DNA from: an uncultured Clostridiaceae bacterium | GTDB taxonomy: Bacteria > Bacillota > Clostridia > TANB77 > CAG-508 | Direction: 5' to 3' | Assembly (NCBI GenBank): GCA_948356915.1 | Contig: CAOJCG010000015.1 | Coordinates: forward strand, 1-40,352 | Length of the DNA stretch: 40,352 nt | Part shown: piece after piece, positions 8,071-16,690 of the stretch | Layout: the number at the start of each line of letters is the position of its first letter | How positions within the stretch are numbered: position 1 is the stretch's first letter | The notes under the pieces: model-generated | Databases searched by the model: none | Told to the model about the DNA's origin: nothing | What the model saw: only the letters and a program-made list of their open reading frames with translations | Position numbers and translations under genes: made by a program

Positions 8071-9765
8071 TTACATATTTTTTATTTCTTCTATCAAGTC
8101 TTTAGGTTCTATCATTATAATGTTACTAAATATCTTTTCTTGTGCTTTTTTGTAGTAACTATCTATTTCTTCTTGTCTTTCTTGATAAGCATTTACTTTT
8201 GCTGGAACTCTATATATTGATGTAGTTTTTGGTACATATAAGTATTTATTTTGCATAGCATATCTTGTCCACATTTCCCAGTCTTCTAAATTGTCTAATT
8301 CTTCATCTAATCCGCCATATTTTAAATATATATTTCTTTCGAACATAACAGCTTGAATTGGAAATGCATTCATTGTAAGCATTCGTACTCTGCTAAATGG
8401 TCTATTATGTACTAAGTTTTTTTCATATTCTATATATTTATATTCTGGCTCTTTTGATATAACTTCTATTTTAGATTCAAAAGCTGTTGTATATGCTAAC
8501 TTATATTCTTTATTTTGTTCTAATGCTCTTACTAGTGTTTCTACATGGTCTGCAAAAAATAAATCATCATCATCTAAGAAGTTTAAATACTTTCCTTCAG
8601 AAAGTTCCATTGCTCTGTTTCCTACAAAACATCTACCTTTCTTTTCTCCTGTTGCTTCATATTTAATATTTAAATCTGAAAATTCTTCTTTTATAATTTT
8701 TTCTGATATATTTTTTCCATCTTCAACTATAACAATTTCTAAATTTTTATAGGTTTGATTTCTTATAGATATAAGTGTTTGCCTTAATACATTTGGTCTT
8801 CCGCAAGTTCTTACAAGTATTGAAACTAGTGGTTGCTCTTTTAATGGTGTATCATTTTTTATAAAAGCTCCTTCTCTTGCAACTTCATAGTCAAATCTAT
8901 AAAAAGTAGTTTTAAAGTTTTTTAGTTTTTTTCTTCTTCCTTCAAAGTTTCTCCATAAAATATAATATGGCATTTTTGTTATGTTTTTTATTCCAGCTAA
9001 TATTAAGCCCCTTTTTGCTCCTTTAAATGGAGTTTCTCTTAATAGTACTCCTCCTGTATATTTTATCCATCTTAAGAAGTCTTTGAAATTTCCATATTTA
9101 AGCCTTAAATTCAAATTATTTATAATGCTGTTAAAATATTGTGTAGGTTTAATTTCTCCCGCTTCTTTATAGCAATAATGCGTTAATGCGGCACTTTGCA
9201 TATATTTTATTTTATAACCTGCTAACCTTACTTTCCAACTCAAATCTACATCTTCTGCATACATAAATATTTTTTTATCAAAACCTTCTACTTTTTCAAA
9301 TACTTTTCTTTTAATTACAAAACATGCTCCTGACGCCCATGAAGTTTCACCGTTTATTGGATTATAATATTTAGGGTGTTCATATGGTTTTTGCCTAAAT
9401 TCCCACATTACAAACTCTTCTGATGAATTCATTATTTCTTTTTGCATATTTTGTAAGGAATCTTCTTCTAATTTAGTATCATGATTTAAGAAAAATACAT
9501 ATTCAGAATTTCCGTTTTTAAGTCCTAAATTATTAGCTTGTCCAAATCCACTATTTTTAGAATTTTCTATTATGTTAAAAGAACCTAATTTACTTTTTCT
9601 TTTATATTCTTCTAGTTTCTTTACAGTATTATCTTTTGATTTGTTATCTATAAAATATATGTTTACTTTACTTAAATCAAAGTTCTTTTGATTTTCTATA
9701 CTCTTAATGCATTCTTTCAGCCATTTTTCTGAATTGTATGTTACTATAATAATATCTAAATTCAT
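8071..9765 (-). CDS. Two-domain GT2 glycosyltransferase, 564 aa
   Basis: Two GT2 catalytic domains are fused. Domain one (about residues 3-210) has DIIIVTYNSEKWLKECI, FLNHDTKL and the pair ASGACFVIKR and MYAEDVDLSWKVRLAGYK, the layout of rhamnosyltransferase-type enzymes. Domain two (from about residue 310) has LVSILVRTCGRPNVLRQTL, then LNFLDDDDLFF as the acidic nucleotide-sugar site. Such tandem enzymes usually add two sugars or build alternating linkages. A linker of about 90 basic residues separates the domains. GGAGTAAAATA precedes the ATG. It sits between a methyltransferase and a GT-C-like gene with gaps of under 30 bases. Confidence 0.86.
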   Translation of the reverse strand: MNLDIIIVTYNSEKWLKECIKSIENQKNFDLSKVNIYFIDNKSKDNTVKKLEEYKRKSKLGSFNIIENSKNSGFGQANNLGLKNGNSEYVFFLNHDTKLEEDSLQNMQKEIMNSSEEFVMWEFRQKPYEHPKYYNPINGETSWASGACFVIKRKVFEKVEGFDKKIFMYAEDVDLSWKVRLAGYKIKYMQSAALTHYCYKEAGEIKPTQYFNSIINNLNLRLKYGNFKDFLRWIKYTGGVLLRETPFKGAKRGLILAGIKNITKMPYYILWRNFEGRRKKLKNFKTTFYRFDYEVAREGAFIKNDTPLKEQPLVSILVRTCGRPNVLRQTLISIRNQTYKNLEIVIVEDGKNISEKIIKEEFSDLNIKYEATGEKKGRCFVGNRAMELSEGKYLNFLDDDDLFFADHVETLVRALEQNKEYKLAYTTAFESKIEVISKEPEYKYIEYEKNLVHNRPFSRVRMLTMNAFPIQAVMFERNIYLKYGGLDEELDNLEDWEMWTRYAMQNKYLYVPKTTSIYRVPAKVNAYQERQEEIDSYYKKAQEKIFSNIIMIEPKDLIEEIKNM

Positions 9766-9790
9766 TATTTTACTCCTTTTTTACTTGTAT

Positions 9791-11434
9791 CTATTTGCCT
9801 AACATCTTTTGTTTTATTTTGGTAAAAGTACTTTCTTTCTCTGGGGCTTTATCTTCTTTGTTTTCATTTCTAATTCTTTCTATTTCTTTTATTAATTCAA
9901 CATTATCTCTATCCAGTCTTTTTAGGTCTTCAATTATTTTTAATATTTCTTCTGATGAAATTTTATACTTATATTGCTCTCCATAAAATTTTCTTTTTTC
10001 TTCATCTATTATTTCTGTTTGAAAGTTCATTTCCTTTTCATTATATTCTTCTTGCTTTTCTATTAAATTATATTTTTGCATTATATCTTCTTTGCTTACC
10101 AATTGTTCTATTTTACTATGGTGAGCAAATAGGTTGTTTATCGACCTATATAATATAAAGTCTATATTTATATTCTTTTCTAGCCATTCTTGGTCAAATA
10201 CTATAAATTTATTATTCAGTTCATCATAAAAAACATTTTCAAAAACTAAATCTACAAAACCATATTCTATGTTTCCATTCTCATTTGGTTTTAGTTTTTC
10301 TTGTATATACATATACCAATTATCTATTAACATATAAGCTTCATCTATTTGGTTATTTTCAATTTGTTTTACTATATATTGGTCTAATTGCTTAAAATGT
10401 ATATATTGGCTTTTTATGCACATGTCATTTATTTTATCTTCTTCTGCTATTTCAAAACCTAGTTCTTTTAAAATTTTAACATTCTCTTTAATTTGCAATA
10501 TATGCTCTTTTGCTACTTCTTCTTTTGGTGTTTTCATTATCATATCATCAAGCATTTTTAATATTAAAGAATATTTATCTTTCCTCATATTATTATAGCT
10601 TATATACTTTATATTCTTATTTATTTCTTCATTCGAAAGTTCTATCAAATACGAATTTGTATATTCTTCAAATTCATTATTATTAATAAATTGCTTTAAT
10701 AATTTAATTTCATCTTGAACTACTAAACTTCCCTCTTCATATACACTGTTATAATTTAGTTTACTGTCTGTTGATTTAACTAATGTTTCTTCTGAAATAA
10801 TTAAGTTTGGCATTTCATAATTTGGAAGTGGGTAATAATACCTTTTATTTTTTATTCCTACTTTTTCTATTAATTCATCAAGCTCTCGTTTTGAAAAAAG
10901 TTTTCCATTGCTAAATCTATTTTTTATAGAGTCATAAACTTTTTCACAATGTTTGCTCTTTCCTCCTGCTAAATATTTAACTCCCATTTTATTATCTACT
11001 GCAATTAATATTGTTCCATCAAAATTTAGTCTGTTCTTACAATAATTTATTAGTTCATATTCAGCTTGTTTTTTATTTCTCATTATAATATTTGCATATT
11101 CTAATGTTCCTATCATTATAATATAGTCAAACTTTTCTTCTAATTTTATATCTTCTAAGTTTCCTACAATAATTTCTAAGTTTTTTTGTTCTTCTTCCTT
11201 ATTCAAAATAGCATTTGCCTTTTCTTTTGAAAATTCAATTATAGTAACTTTTTTGCAAATATTACACAAATAATTTGTTAGTTCTTCATTACTTCCACCT
11301 ATTTGCAATATTGTAGCATTTTCCTTAAATGGATACCAATTTAATAAGTTCTCTTTTATATTTTTCATACTTATTGGATATTCATATTTTTCTTGATATA
11401 AGTCTTCTTTATAATATTTCATATTTATTCCCAT
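9791..11434 (-). CDS. SAM-dependent methyltransferase-like protein with C-terminal coiled coil, 547 aa
   Basis: The N-terminal ~200 residues form a class I methyltransferase fold: ATILQIGGSNEELTNYLC at the SAM-binding loop, VTIIEFSKEKA ending the second strand with the ribose-binding Glu, and FDYIIMIGTLEYAN at the fourth strand. The middle and C-terminal parts are rich in Glu, Lys and Asn, with a predicted coiled coil near residues 490-535 (IIEDLKRLDRDNVELIKEIE). In O-antigen systems with a Wzm/Wzt exporter, a methyltransferase/coiled-coil protein (WbdD type) caps the chain and sets its length; the same role is a reasonable inference here but there is no kinase domain. AAAGGAG lies six bases before the first ATG. 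Confidence 0.72.
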   Translation of the reverse strand: MGINMKYYKEDLYQEKYEYPISMKNIKENLLNWYPFKENATILQIGGSNEELTNYLCNICKKVTIIEFSKEKANAILNKEEEQKNLEIIVGNLEDIKLEEKFDYIIMIGTLEYANIIMRNKKQAEYELINYCKNRLNFDGTILIAVDNKMGVKYLAGGKSKHCEKVYDSIKNRFSNGKLFSKRELDELIEKVGIKNKRYYYPLPNYEMPNLIISEETLVKSTDSKLNYNSVYEEGSLVVQDEIKLLKQFINNNEFEEYTNSYLIELSNEEINKNIKYISYNNMRKDKYSLILKMLDDMIMKTPKEEVAKEHILQIKENVKILKELGFEIAEEDKINDMCIKSQYIHFKQLDQYIVKQIENNQIDEAYMLIDNWYMYIQEKLKPNENGNIEYGFVDLVFENVFYDELNNKFIVFDQEWLEKNINIDFILYRSINNLFAHHSKIEQLVSKEDIMQKYNLIEKQEEYNEKEMNFQTEIIDEEKRKFYGEQYKYKISSEEILKIIEDLKRLDRDNVELIKEIERIRNENKEDKAPEKESTFTKIKQKMLGK

Positions 11435-11463
11435 TTTTTCTCCTTTGCTACATATATATTTTA

Positions 11464-13281
11464 TTATTTTTCTGCTTTTATACTACAATCTGCTCTATCT
11501 TTTGAAAAATTTACATTATAATATGAGTCTTGGGCTTGTAATATTTTTTGCCATTTATTCTTAAAATTATTGCTTTCTTTTTCAAATCTCTTTTTTTTCT
11601 CTGGCGTATTTTCATATCCTCTTGTTTTAGATTCATAATGTATAAACTCTATGTATGGATTATATACAACAAGGTAACCTTGACTTCTTATCTTTAAGCA
11701 AAAGTCTACATCATTATATGATACCGCAAAGTTTTCTTCATCCATATACCCTACTTCTTCATAAATGCTTCTTTTTGAAAACAAGCATGCTCCTGTAACT
11801 GCTGAAACATTTCTTGTTGTGCATTCTCTTCCAAAATATGCATGTACTCCTTTTGGTGTGTTTAAAAATAAATTAGCTGCTAAACCACATATCCCAATAG
11901 CTATGCCTGCATGCTGTATTGATTTATCTTTATAGTATAGCCTTGCTCCTACTGCTCCTATGTCTTCTCTTGAAGCAAAACCTATGAATTTTTCTAACCA
12001 ATTTGGTGTTAGCAGCTTTGTGTCACTATTTAATTGAACTACATATTCTCCGTCACAATTTTTCACACCATAGTTAATTATTTTTGAATAGTTAAAGCCT
12101 TTTTCTGGATAGTTAATTATTTTTACTTTTTCTATTTTTTCAAGTTCTTTATAATATGCAAAAGTTTCCTCTTTTTCACTATTATTTTCTATAATTATAA
12201 TTTCATAATTTTTATAAGTAGTTAAGTTCAAAATTGAATTTATACAGTTTTTTAGAAGTTTCACACTATCTTTATTTGGTATTAATATAGATACTTTTGG
12301 GTTTCCTTCTACTTCGTATTCAACTTGATATACACCATGCATATCACCGCCATGTGTTACTTTTGCTTTCAAATTTTGTCTTTTTAAATGGTCTTCAATT
12401 GCTCTTATTCCTGCTTCATAAGCATATGGTTTTGCATCTGAAAGCATTGCTGTAGAATTTTGGTGTACTCTCCAATGATATAAAACTTTTGGTATATGTA
12501 ATATTTTATTTGTGTTTTCTGTTGCTCGTAGTATAATGTCATAATCTTGTGCTCCATCGTATTTGTCTCTAAAACCTTCTATTTTACCCATCAGTTCCTT
12601 TTTGAATACTGATAAATGTGTTATATAATTATTTGACCTTAGTGTGTCTATACTAAAATCTGGCTTAAAGTGCGGATCATATCTTTTATTATTATCTCCA
12701 CTAATTTTATCTTCGTCTGTATATATAAACTCTACTTCTGGATTTTCATTAATTGCTTTTGTAAGTTCATATAAACAAAATGGTGGCACTAAATCATCAT
12801 GGTCTACTAAAGCTATATAATCTCCAGTTGCCATTTCTAATGCTGCATTTGTATTTCCTGCTATTCCTTTATTTTCATTTAGAAATTTGTATTTTATTCT
12901 ATCATCTTTATTTATAAATTCTTCTAGTTCTTTGTTTTGGTTACTGCTTCCATCTGCTAAACATAGTTCCCAATTTGTATAAGTTTGAGCTATGAAACTT
13001 TCTATTAATTCTTTAAAATATATTACTGGTGTATTATACATTGGTATTACTATACTAAATTTAGGATTAATTTTAAATGTTTCTTCTTTCTGCTTTTCTA
13101 TTTTCTCTAATGTTGGCTCATTATTTTGAATCCACATTTTATATCTTTCATTTTGAGAATTATGCATGTTTCTTCCTAAAACTCTATTGTATAATACTTT
13201 AAATATTTTTTTTACAGTTTTTATAAATCCATATTGTTTTAAATATATTTTTATAATATTTATCATATTTTTAAGTTTCAT
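11464..13281 (-). CDS. Two-domain GT2 glycosyltransferase, 605 aa
   Basis: The basic N-terminal segment (about 70 residues) probably touches the membrane. GT2 domain one starts near residue 73 (PKFSIVIPMYNTPVIYFKEL), with ALVDHDDLVPP as its acidic site and YDGAQDYDIILRATE further on. Domain two starts near residue 330 (NPKVSILIPNKDSVKLLKNC), with VQLNSDTKLLTP, VTGACLFSKRS and the ED-like NDVDFCLKIRSQGY. This is the common long rhamnan/O-antigen glycosyltransferase architecture. It probably builds the polysaccharide backbone exported by Wzm/Wzt. AAGGAG is five bases before the ATG. Confidence 0.86.
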   Translation of the reverse strand: MKLKNMINIIKIYLKQYGFIKTVKKIFKVLYNRVLGRNMHNSQNERYKMWIQNNEPTLEKIEKQKEETFKINPKFSIVIPMYNTPVIYFKELIESFIAQTYTNWELCLADGSSNQNKELEEFINKDDRIKYKFLNENKGIAGNTNAALEMATGDYIALVDHDDLVPPFCLYELTKAINENPEVEFIYTDEDKISGDNNKRYDPHFKPDFSIDTLRSNNYITHLSVFKKELMGKIEGFRDKYDGAQDYDIILRATENTNKILHIPKVLYHWRVHQNSTAMLSDAKPYAYEAGIRAIEDHLKRQNLKAKVTHGGDMHGVYQVEYEVEGNPKVSILIPNKDSVKLLKNCINSILNLTTYKNYEIIIIENNSEKEETFAYYKELEKIEKVKIINYPEKGFNYSKIINYGVKNCDGEYVVQLNSDTKLLTPNWLEKFIGFASREDIGAVGARLYYKDKSIQHAGIAIGICGLAANLFLNTPKGVHAYFGRECTTRNVSAVTGACLFSKRSIYEEVGYMDEENFAVSYNDVDFCLKIRSQGYLVVYNPYIEFIHYESKTRGYENTPEKKKRFEKESNNFKNKWQKILQAQDSYYNVNFSKDRADCSIKAEK

Positions 13282-13311
13282 ATTCGCTCCTTGTAGTTTT
13301 ATTAACAGTTT

Positions 13312-14211
13312 CTATTTTATTTTTATTGTGCAATCTCCATCTTTTGCAATATAATTTTTCTTCACACCTATTTCATTCATCCATTTCCTTGTTTCCATTG
13401 TTTTCCATGGTCCTGTATTTGTGCCATTTCCTGCATCATTATTCCATAACCATTCTGGTGTTGGCCATAAACATGTTGTTGGATTTACCTTTTCATATAA
13501 TTGTTTTGTAGCTCCTGCTTGTCCATGATGTGCCATTTGAACTATATCACTTTTCAATTTTTCTTTTTGACTTTCTAATAATTTTTCGCTTGATTTTTCT
13601 CCAGTATCACCTAGTATAAGAATGGTTGTTTTTCCAGTATCAAATTTAATTACCATACTTTGTTCATTTCCTGGGTTTTCTACTATTTCTGGGTTTCGTA
13701 TTCCTAATATTTCAACTTGTATTTCATCTATTTGAAATTTTTCATTTACATTTGGACTTTTTACTTTTCCTGCTATTTTTTCGTTATTTAGTGTTTCTAT
13801 TAAATAGTGAGAAAATTCTGCTCTTCCAATTTCATTTTCTTCATACCATTCTTTGTTATTTAATGATACATATACATTTTCTACATCAACATTTTTATTA
13901 TTTACAATTTCAGTAAATGCTCCTGTATGATCATTATGATTATGTGTTAAAAACCAATAGTCTACTTTATTGTTATTTTTTTCTATATATTTCATTAAGT
14001 TTTCAGCATCGTCGATTAGTCCACCATCAATTACTATTAGTTTATTATTTTTTGTTTTTATTACATATCCCATCATTTGAGTTCCTGTTTGTGGTGATAA
14101 TTGTGTTAATGTTATTTCTTTTTTATTTATTAATATGTTTACAAATAGGCAAATTAATAATATTACAATTACTAATAATGCTATTTTCATAGTTTTCTTT
14201 ATATTTTTCAT
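13312..14211 (-). CDS. Membrane-anchored metallo-beta-lactamase-fold hydrolase, ComEC C-domain-like, 299 aa
   Basis: One N-terminal membrane helix (about residues 6-27) is followed by an MBL domain with the metal motif THNHNDHTGAF near residue 95, LILGDTGEKS carrying the bridging Asp, and MAHHGQAGA carrying the last His. The sequence resembles the stand-alone beta-lactamase domain of ComEC/Rec2, a predicted phosphodiesterase, and not a true beta-lactamase. The upstream GTG at 14247 would add twelve residues; I choose the ATG at 14211 because AGAAGGGAAC lies properly before it. Placement inside a polysaccharide operon suggests an extracytoplasmic hydrolase acting on a glycolipid phosphate or teichoic-acid-like polymer, but this is a guess. 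Confidence 0.75.
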   Translation of the reverse strand: MKNIKKTMKIALLVIVILLICLFVNILINKKEITLTQLSPQTGTQMMGYVIKTKNNKLIVIDGGLIDDAENLMKYIEKNNNKVDYWFLTHNHNDHTGAFTEIVNNKNVDVENVYVSLNNKEWYEENEIGRAEFSHYLIETLNNEKIAGKVKSPNVNEKFQIDEIQVEILGIRNPEIVENPGNEQSMVIKFDTGKTTILILGDTGEKSSEKLLESQKEKLKSDIVQMAHHGQAGATKQLYEKVNPTTCLWPTPEWLWNNDAGNGTNTGPWKTMETRKWMNEIGVKKNYIAKDGDCTIKIK

Positions 14212-14353
14212 GTATTTTTTGTTCCCTTCTAGTTTCAATAAAATCACCTGTCTTCATTAGGTTGCTCCTTAGTAATGTTCCCTACATTATTGATTTGTAA
14301 GTTCTTTTGTAAGCATTACTTTTTCCCCCCTTGGCGTATTACCGCTCTTATTG

Positions 14354-15636
14354 CTATTGTTCTTTTGATATAGTTATTTTGGTATCTAAACTAACTAGCC
14401 CTACACAATCTTTGCTAGAAACAACTTCCACTAATAGTGCTTCATATTTTCTGTTTAATACTTCTAATTCCCCTTTTGCATTTATATGTGTACAACTAAA
14501 TGATAAAGTATATTGACCTGGCGCTATTGGCAAAGTTTGTTTGAACTCTGTTACTACTGTATCGCCTTCATTAAATTTACCTGGATAAATTTTTTCTATC
14601 ATACTATTTGTTCCTGCAATTTCTATGCCATTAAAACTTTTTATAGTCATTGTAAATATTGGGTTATCTATTTCTTTATTAAATTTTACTTTTGATTTTA
14701 GTATTATCTCTTTTTCATTATCAATTGAACTTAAGTAGTTACCATTTTCATCAAATATTCCATAATCTATTACTTCTGCATTCATATTTCCATATTCTAT
14801 TAAATTAGGATTTTGATTAAAGTTTACTTTCCAAGTATTTTTATCATCGTCTTTTATTTCTTTTTTTAATTCTTTTTGTGTATCCTTTTTTGTATTTTTA
14901 TCATCATTTCCTGTTATTATCTTTTTATATAGTTCTACACCTTCTTTAACATCCCCATCAAAAGTTTTCTTTCCGTGATTGCAATATTATTGCTCGTGTG
15001 CAGTTTTTTAGTATATCTGATACATTGTGTGTTACGAAAAGTATTGTTTTTCCTCTTTTTTTAAATTCTTCAAACTTTTTAAAACATTTTAATTGAAATG
15101 CCATATCTCCAACAGATAAAACTTCGTCTACTATTAAAATGTCTGGGTCTACATTTATTGCACATGCAAATGCTAAACGTGCAAACATTCCTGATGAATA
15201 TGTTTTTACTGGTTGGCTTAGGTGGTCTCCTATATCTGCAAAGTCTATTATTTCTTGTTTTTTACTTTCTATTTCTTCTTTCGAAAGTCCCATTACTTGT
15301 GCATGTTGATATATATTTTCTTCGCCTGTAAGTTCCATATTAAATGCTGTACCTAGTTCTAATAGTGAGCTTATTTTTCCATTTATTTTTAGTTTTCCGC
15401 TCAGTAGGTGCTGTAACACCCGTTATTATTTTTAAAAGTGTTGATTTACCCGCTCCATTTTTTCCTAGTATTCCTAATATTTCACCTTTTTTTACTTCTA
15501 AATTTAAACCTTCTAATGCATTAAAGTTTGTGTGATTATTATATTTTGGAATTATCATTTCCAAAAGCCTTGCTCTTTTTCCTTTATACATTTTGTAACT
15601 TTTAGTTAAGTTTTCAATTTTTATAATATCTTCCAT
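14354..15636 (-). CDS. wzt: Wzt-like ABC exporter ATPase with C-terminal carbohydrate-binding domain, interrupted by two CGG +1 shifts, 426 aa if recoded
   Basis: ATPase of the polysaccharide ABC exporter whose permease is the next gene upstream. Frame one (15636 to about 15397) has Walker [17 protein letters not shown]. Frame two carries [17 protein letters not shown], the ABC signature [13 protein letters not shown] and Walker [14 protein letters not shown]. Frame three has the Wzt-C-type beta-rich domain (from about residue 290). Each change of frame occurs at a zero-frame CGG (15397-15399 and 14973-14975); dropping each C gives an uninterrupted 426-aa protein of normal Wzt length with the expected glycines (PTEGK and SGKKTFDGD). 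Either the gene is recoded, or it is decaying, or the assembly has two errors. The rest of the operon is intact, which favours function. Confidence 0.85.
14973..14975 (-). other. CGG +1 shift site 2 in wzt
   Basis: Zero frame reads TCA CGG AAA and reaches a stop at 14958. Skipping the C at 14975 reads TCA GGA AAG and continues in the family frame through FDGD into the carbohydrate-binding domain. The restored glycine is the one expected in the loop following the H-loop region of ABC ATPases. Confidence 0.75.
15397..15399 (-). other. CGG +1 shift site 1 in wzt
   Basis: Zero frame reads ACT GAG CGG AAA ACT and stops at 15340. Skipping the C at 15399 gives GAG GGA AAA CTA, restoring PTEGKLKING, the usual segment after Walker A with its conserved Gly. 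The remaining two thirds of the ATPase follow in that frame. Confidence 0.75.
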
Positions 15637-15644
15637 TTTTCCCC

Positions 15645-16439
15645 CTATAATACATCTGCAAAATCTTTCTTATTTCTTTTAAATATGTTATTTCCCCATA
15701 CAAACAGAATAATTGTTATTACCCAGAATATTATTGTATATATTCCATTGCTACCTGTTATTATATTACTTTCATTTATAAATACTTGCCTCATCCCTGT
15801 TACTAAATAAGTAAATGGCATACATTGTATTAATTTTAATATTGTATTATGCTCTGCAAGCATGCTTAAATTCCATATAATTGGTGTGAACCAGAAAAAT
15901 AGTTGCATTGCTATTCCTAGTAAGTTGCTAAAATCTGGAAGTATTGTTGTTATTGCTGATGTGAACCTTGTAAATGCTGTAACAAAGCAAAACATTGCAA
16001 ATATTATATATATTAGTGTTAATATGTTTGGTGGGCATTTAAATATTAAACATACTCCTACTGAAACTAGAAATAAGAATATTCCTACAAAACTTGAGGC
16101 TACTATTGATATGTTTGGTATTATATCTACTGGGAATACTACTTTTTTTACTAAATAGCTATATTGTCTTATTGAGCCACTTGCACTCATTATCATGTCA
16201 TTTAAAGTTTGCCACATTGCCATTCCTGGTATAAACCATACTGCATATGGGTATTCTCCACTGCTTCTTGTTTTTAATATATATTCAAATACAATTACAT
16301 AGGTTATCATAAATACAAATGGTTGTAAAAATCCCCATATTGTACCTAAGCTTGTGCTTGCAAATCTGTTTTTAAAATCACTTTTTCCTAATTGCCATAC
16401 CATCTTTTTATTTTTCCATAAAGTTTTTATATATTCCAT
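15645..16439 (-). CDS. wzm: Wzm-like ABC-2 polysaccharide export permease, 264 aa
   Basis: First gene of the operon. It has six hydrophobic helices and the ABC-2 permease hallmarks of TagG/Wzm: an amphipathic N-terminus with [21 protein letters not shown] (given in part, [10 protein letters not shown] and [11 protein letters not shown]), then [14 protein letters not shown], and [13 protein letters not shown] near residue 185. It forms the membrane channel through which the lipid-linked polysaccharide or teichoic-acid-like polymer is exported, powered by the ATPase encoded eight bases downstream. AGGAGAAG precedes the ATG and a near-consensus promoter lies about 50 bases upstream. Confidence 0.92.
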   Translation of the reverse strand: MEYIKTLWKNKKMVWQLGKSDFKNRFASTSLGTIWGFLQPFVFMITYVIVFEYILKTRSSGEYPYAVWFIPGMAMWQTLNDMIMSASGSIRQYSYLVKKVVFPVDIIPNISIVASSFVGIFLFLVSVGVCLIFKCPPNILTLIYIIFAMFCFVTAFTRFTSAITTILPDFSNLLGIAMQLFFWFTPIIWNLSMLAEHNTILKLIQCMPFTYLVTGMRQVFINESNIITGSNGIYTIIFWVITIILFVWGNNIFKRNKKDFADVL

Positions 16440-16486
16440 TAAAATTCTTCTCCTATATATATTTTTATTCTTTTTAAACTAGGCTT

Positions 16487-16515
16487 ATTGTATATTTATT
16501 TACTGTATTTGTCAA
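16487..16515 (-). promoter_or_regulatory. Sigma-A promoter of the polysaccharide operon
   Basis: On the minus strand TTGACA (16515-16510), a 17-base spacer, then TACAAT (16492-16487). Transcription would begin near 16480, about 40 bases ahead of wzm. No other promoter as good is visible before the terminator at 324-370. Confidence 0.85.
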
Positions 16516-16570
16516 GGTTTTGGAGCATAATTAAGGAGGCTAAAATGCTTATATTGTTACAATTTATACT

Positions 16571-16676
16571 GTATAGGTCGCCGCCTTCGGCGACCCGCCC
16601 TTCTAAGAAATCACCCTAAATTTATTATTAGGGCAATTTCGTTGGAGAACGGGTCGCCGAAGGCGGCGACCCATAC
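16571..16676. repeat. MITE-like palindromic element with 27-base GC-rich inverted ends
   Basis: Ends at 16571-16597 and 16650-16676 are inverted copies with one mismatch, each itself a GTCGCC/GGCGAC hairpin. The centre holds a CCCTAA/TTAGGG stem. It is strikingly GC-rich against its surroundings and encodes nothing. It may stop deoB transcripts, whose stop codon is just beyond. A degenerate relative of one end is at 38532-38554. Confidence 0.85.
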
Positions 16677-16690
16677 AATATTATATATTT

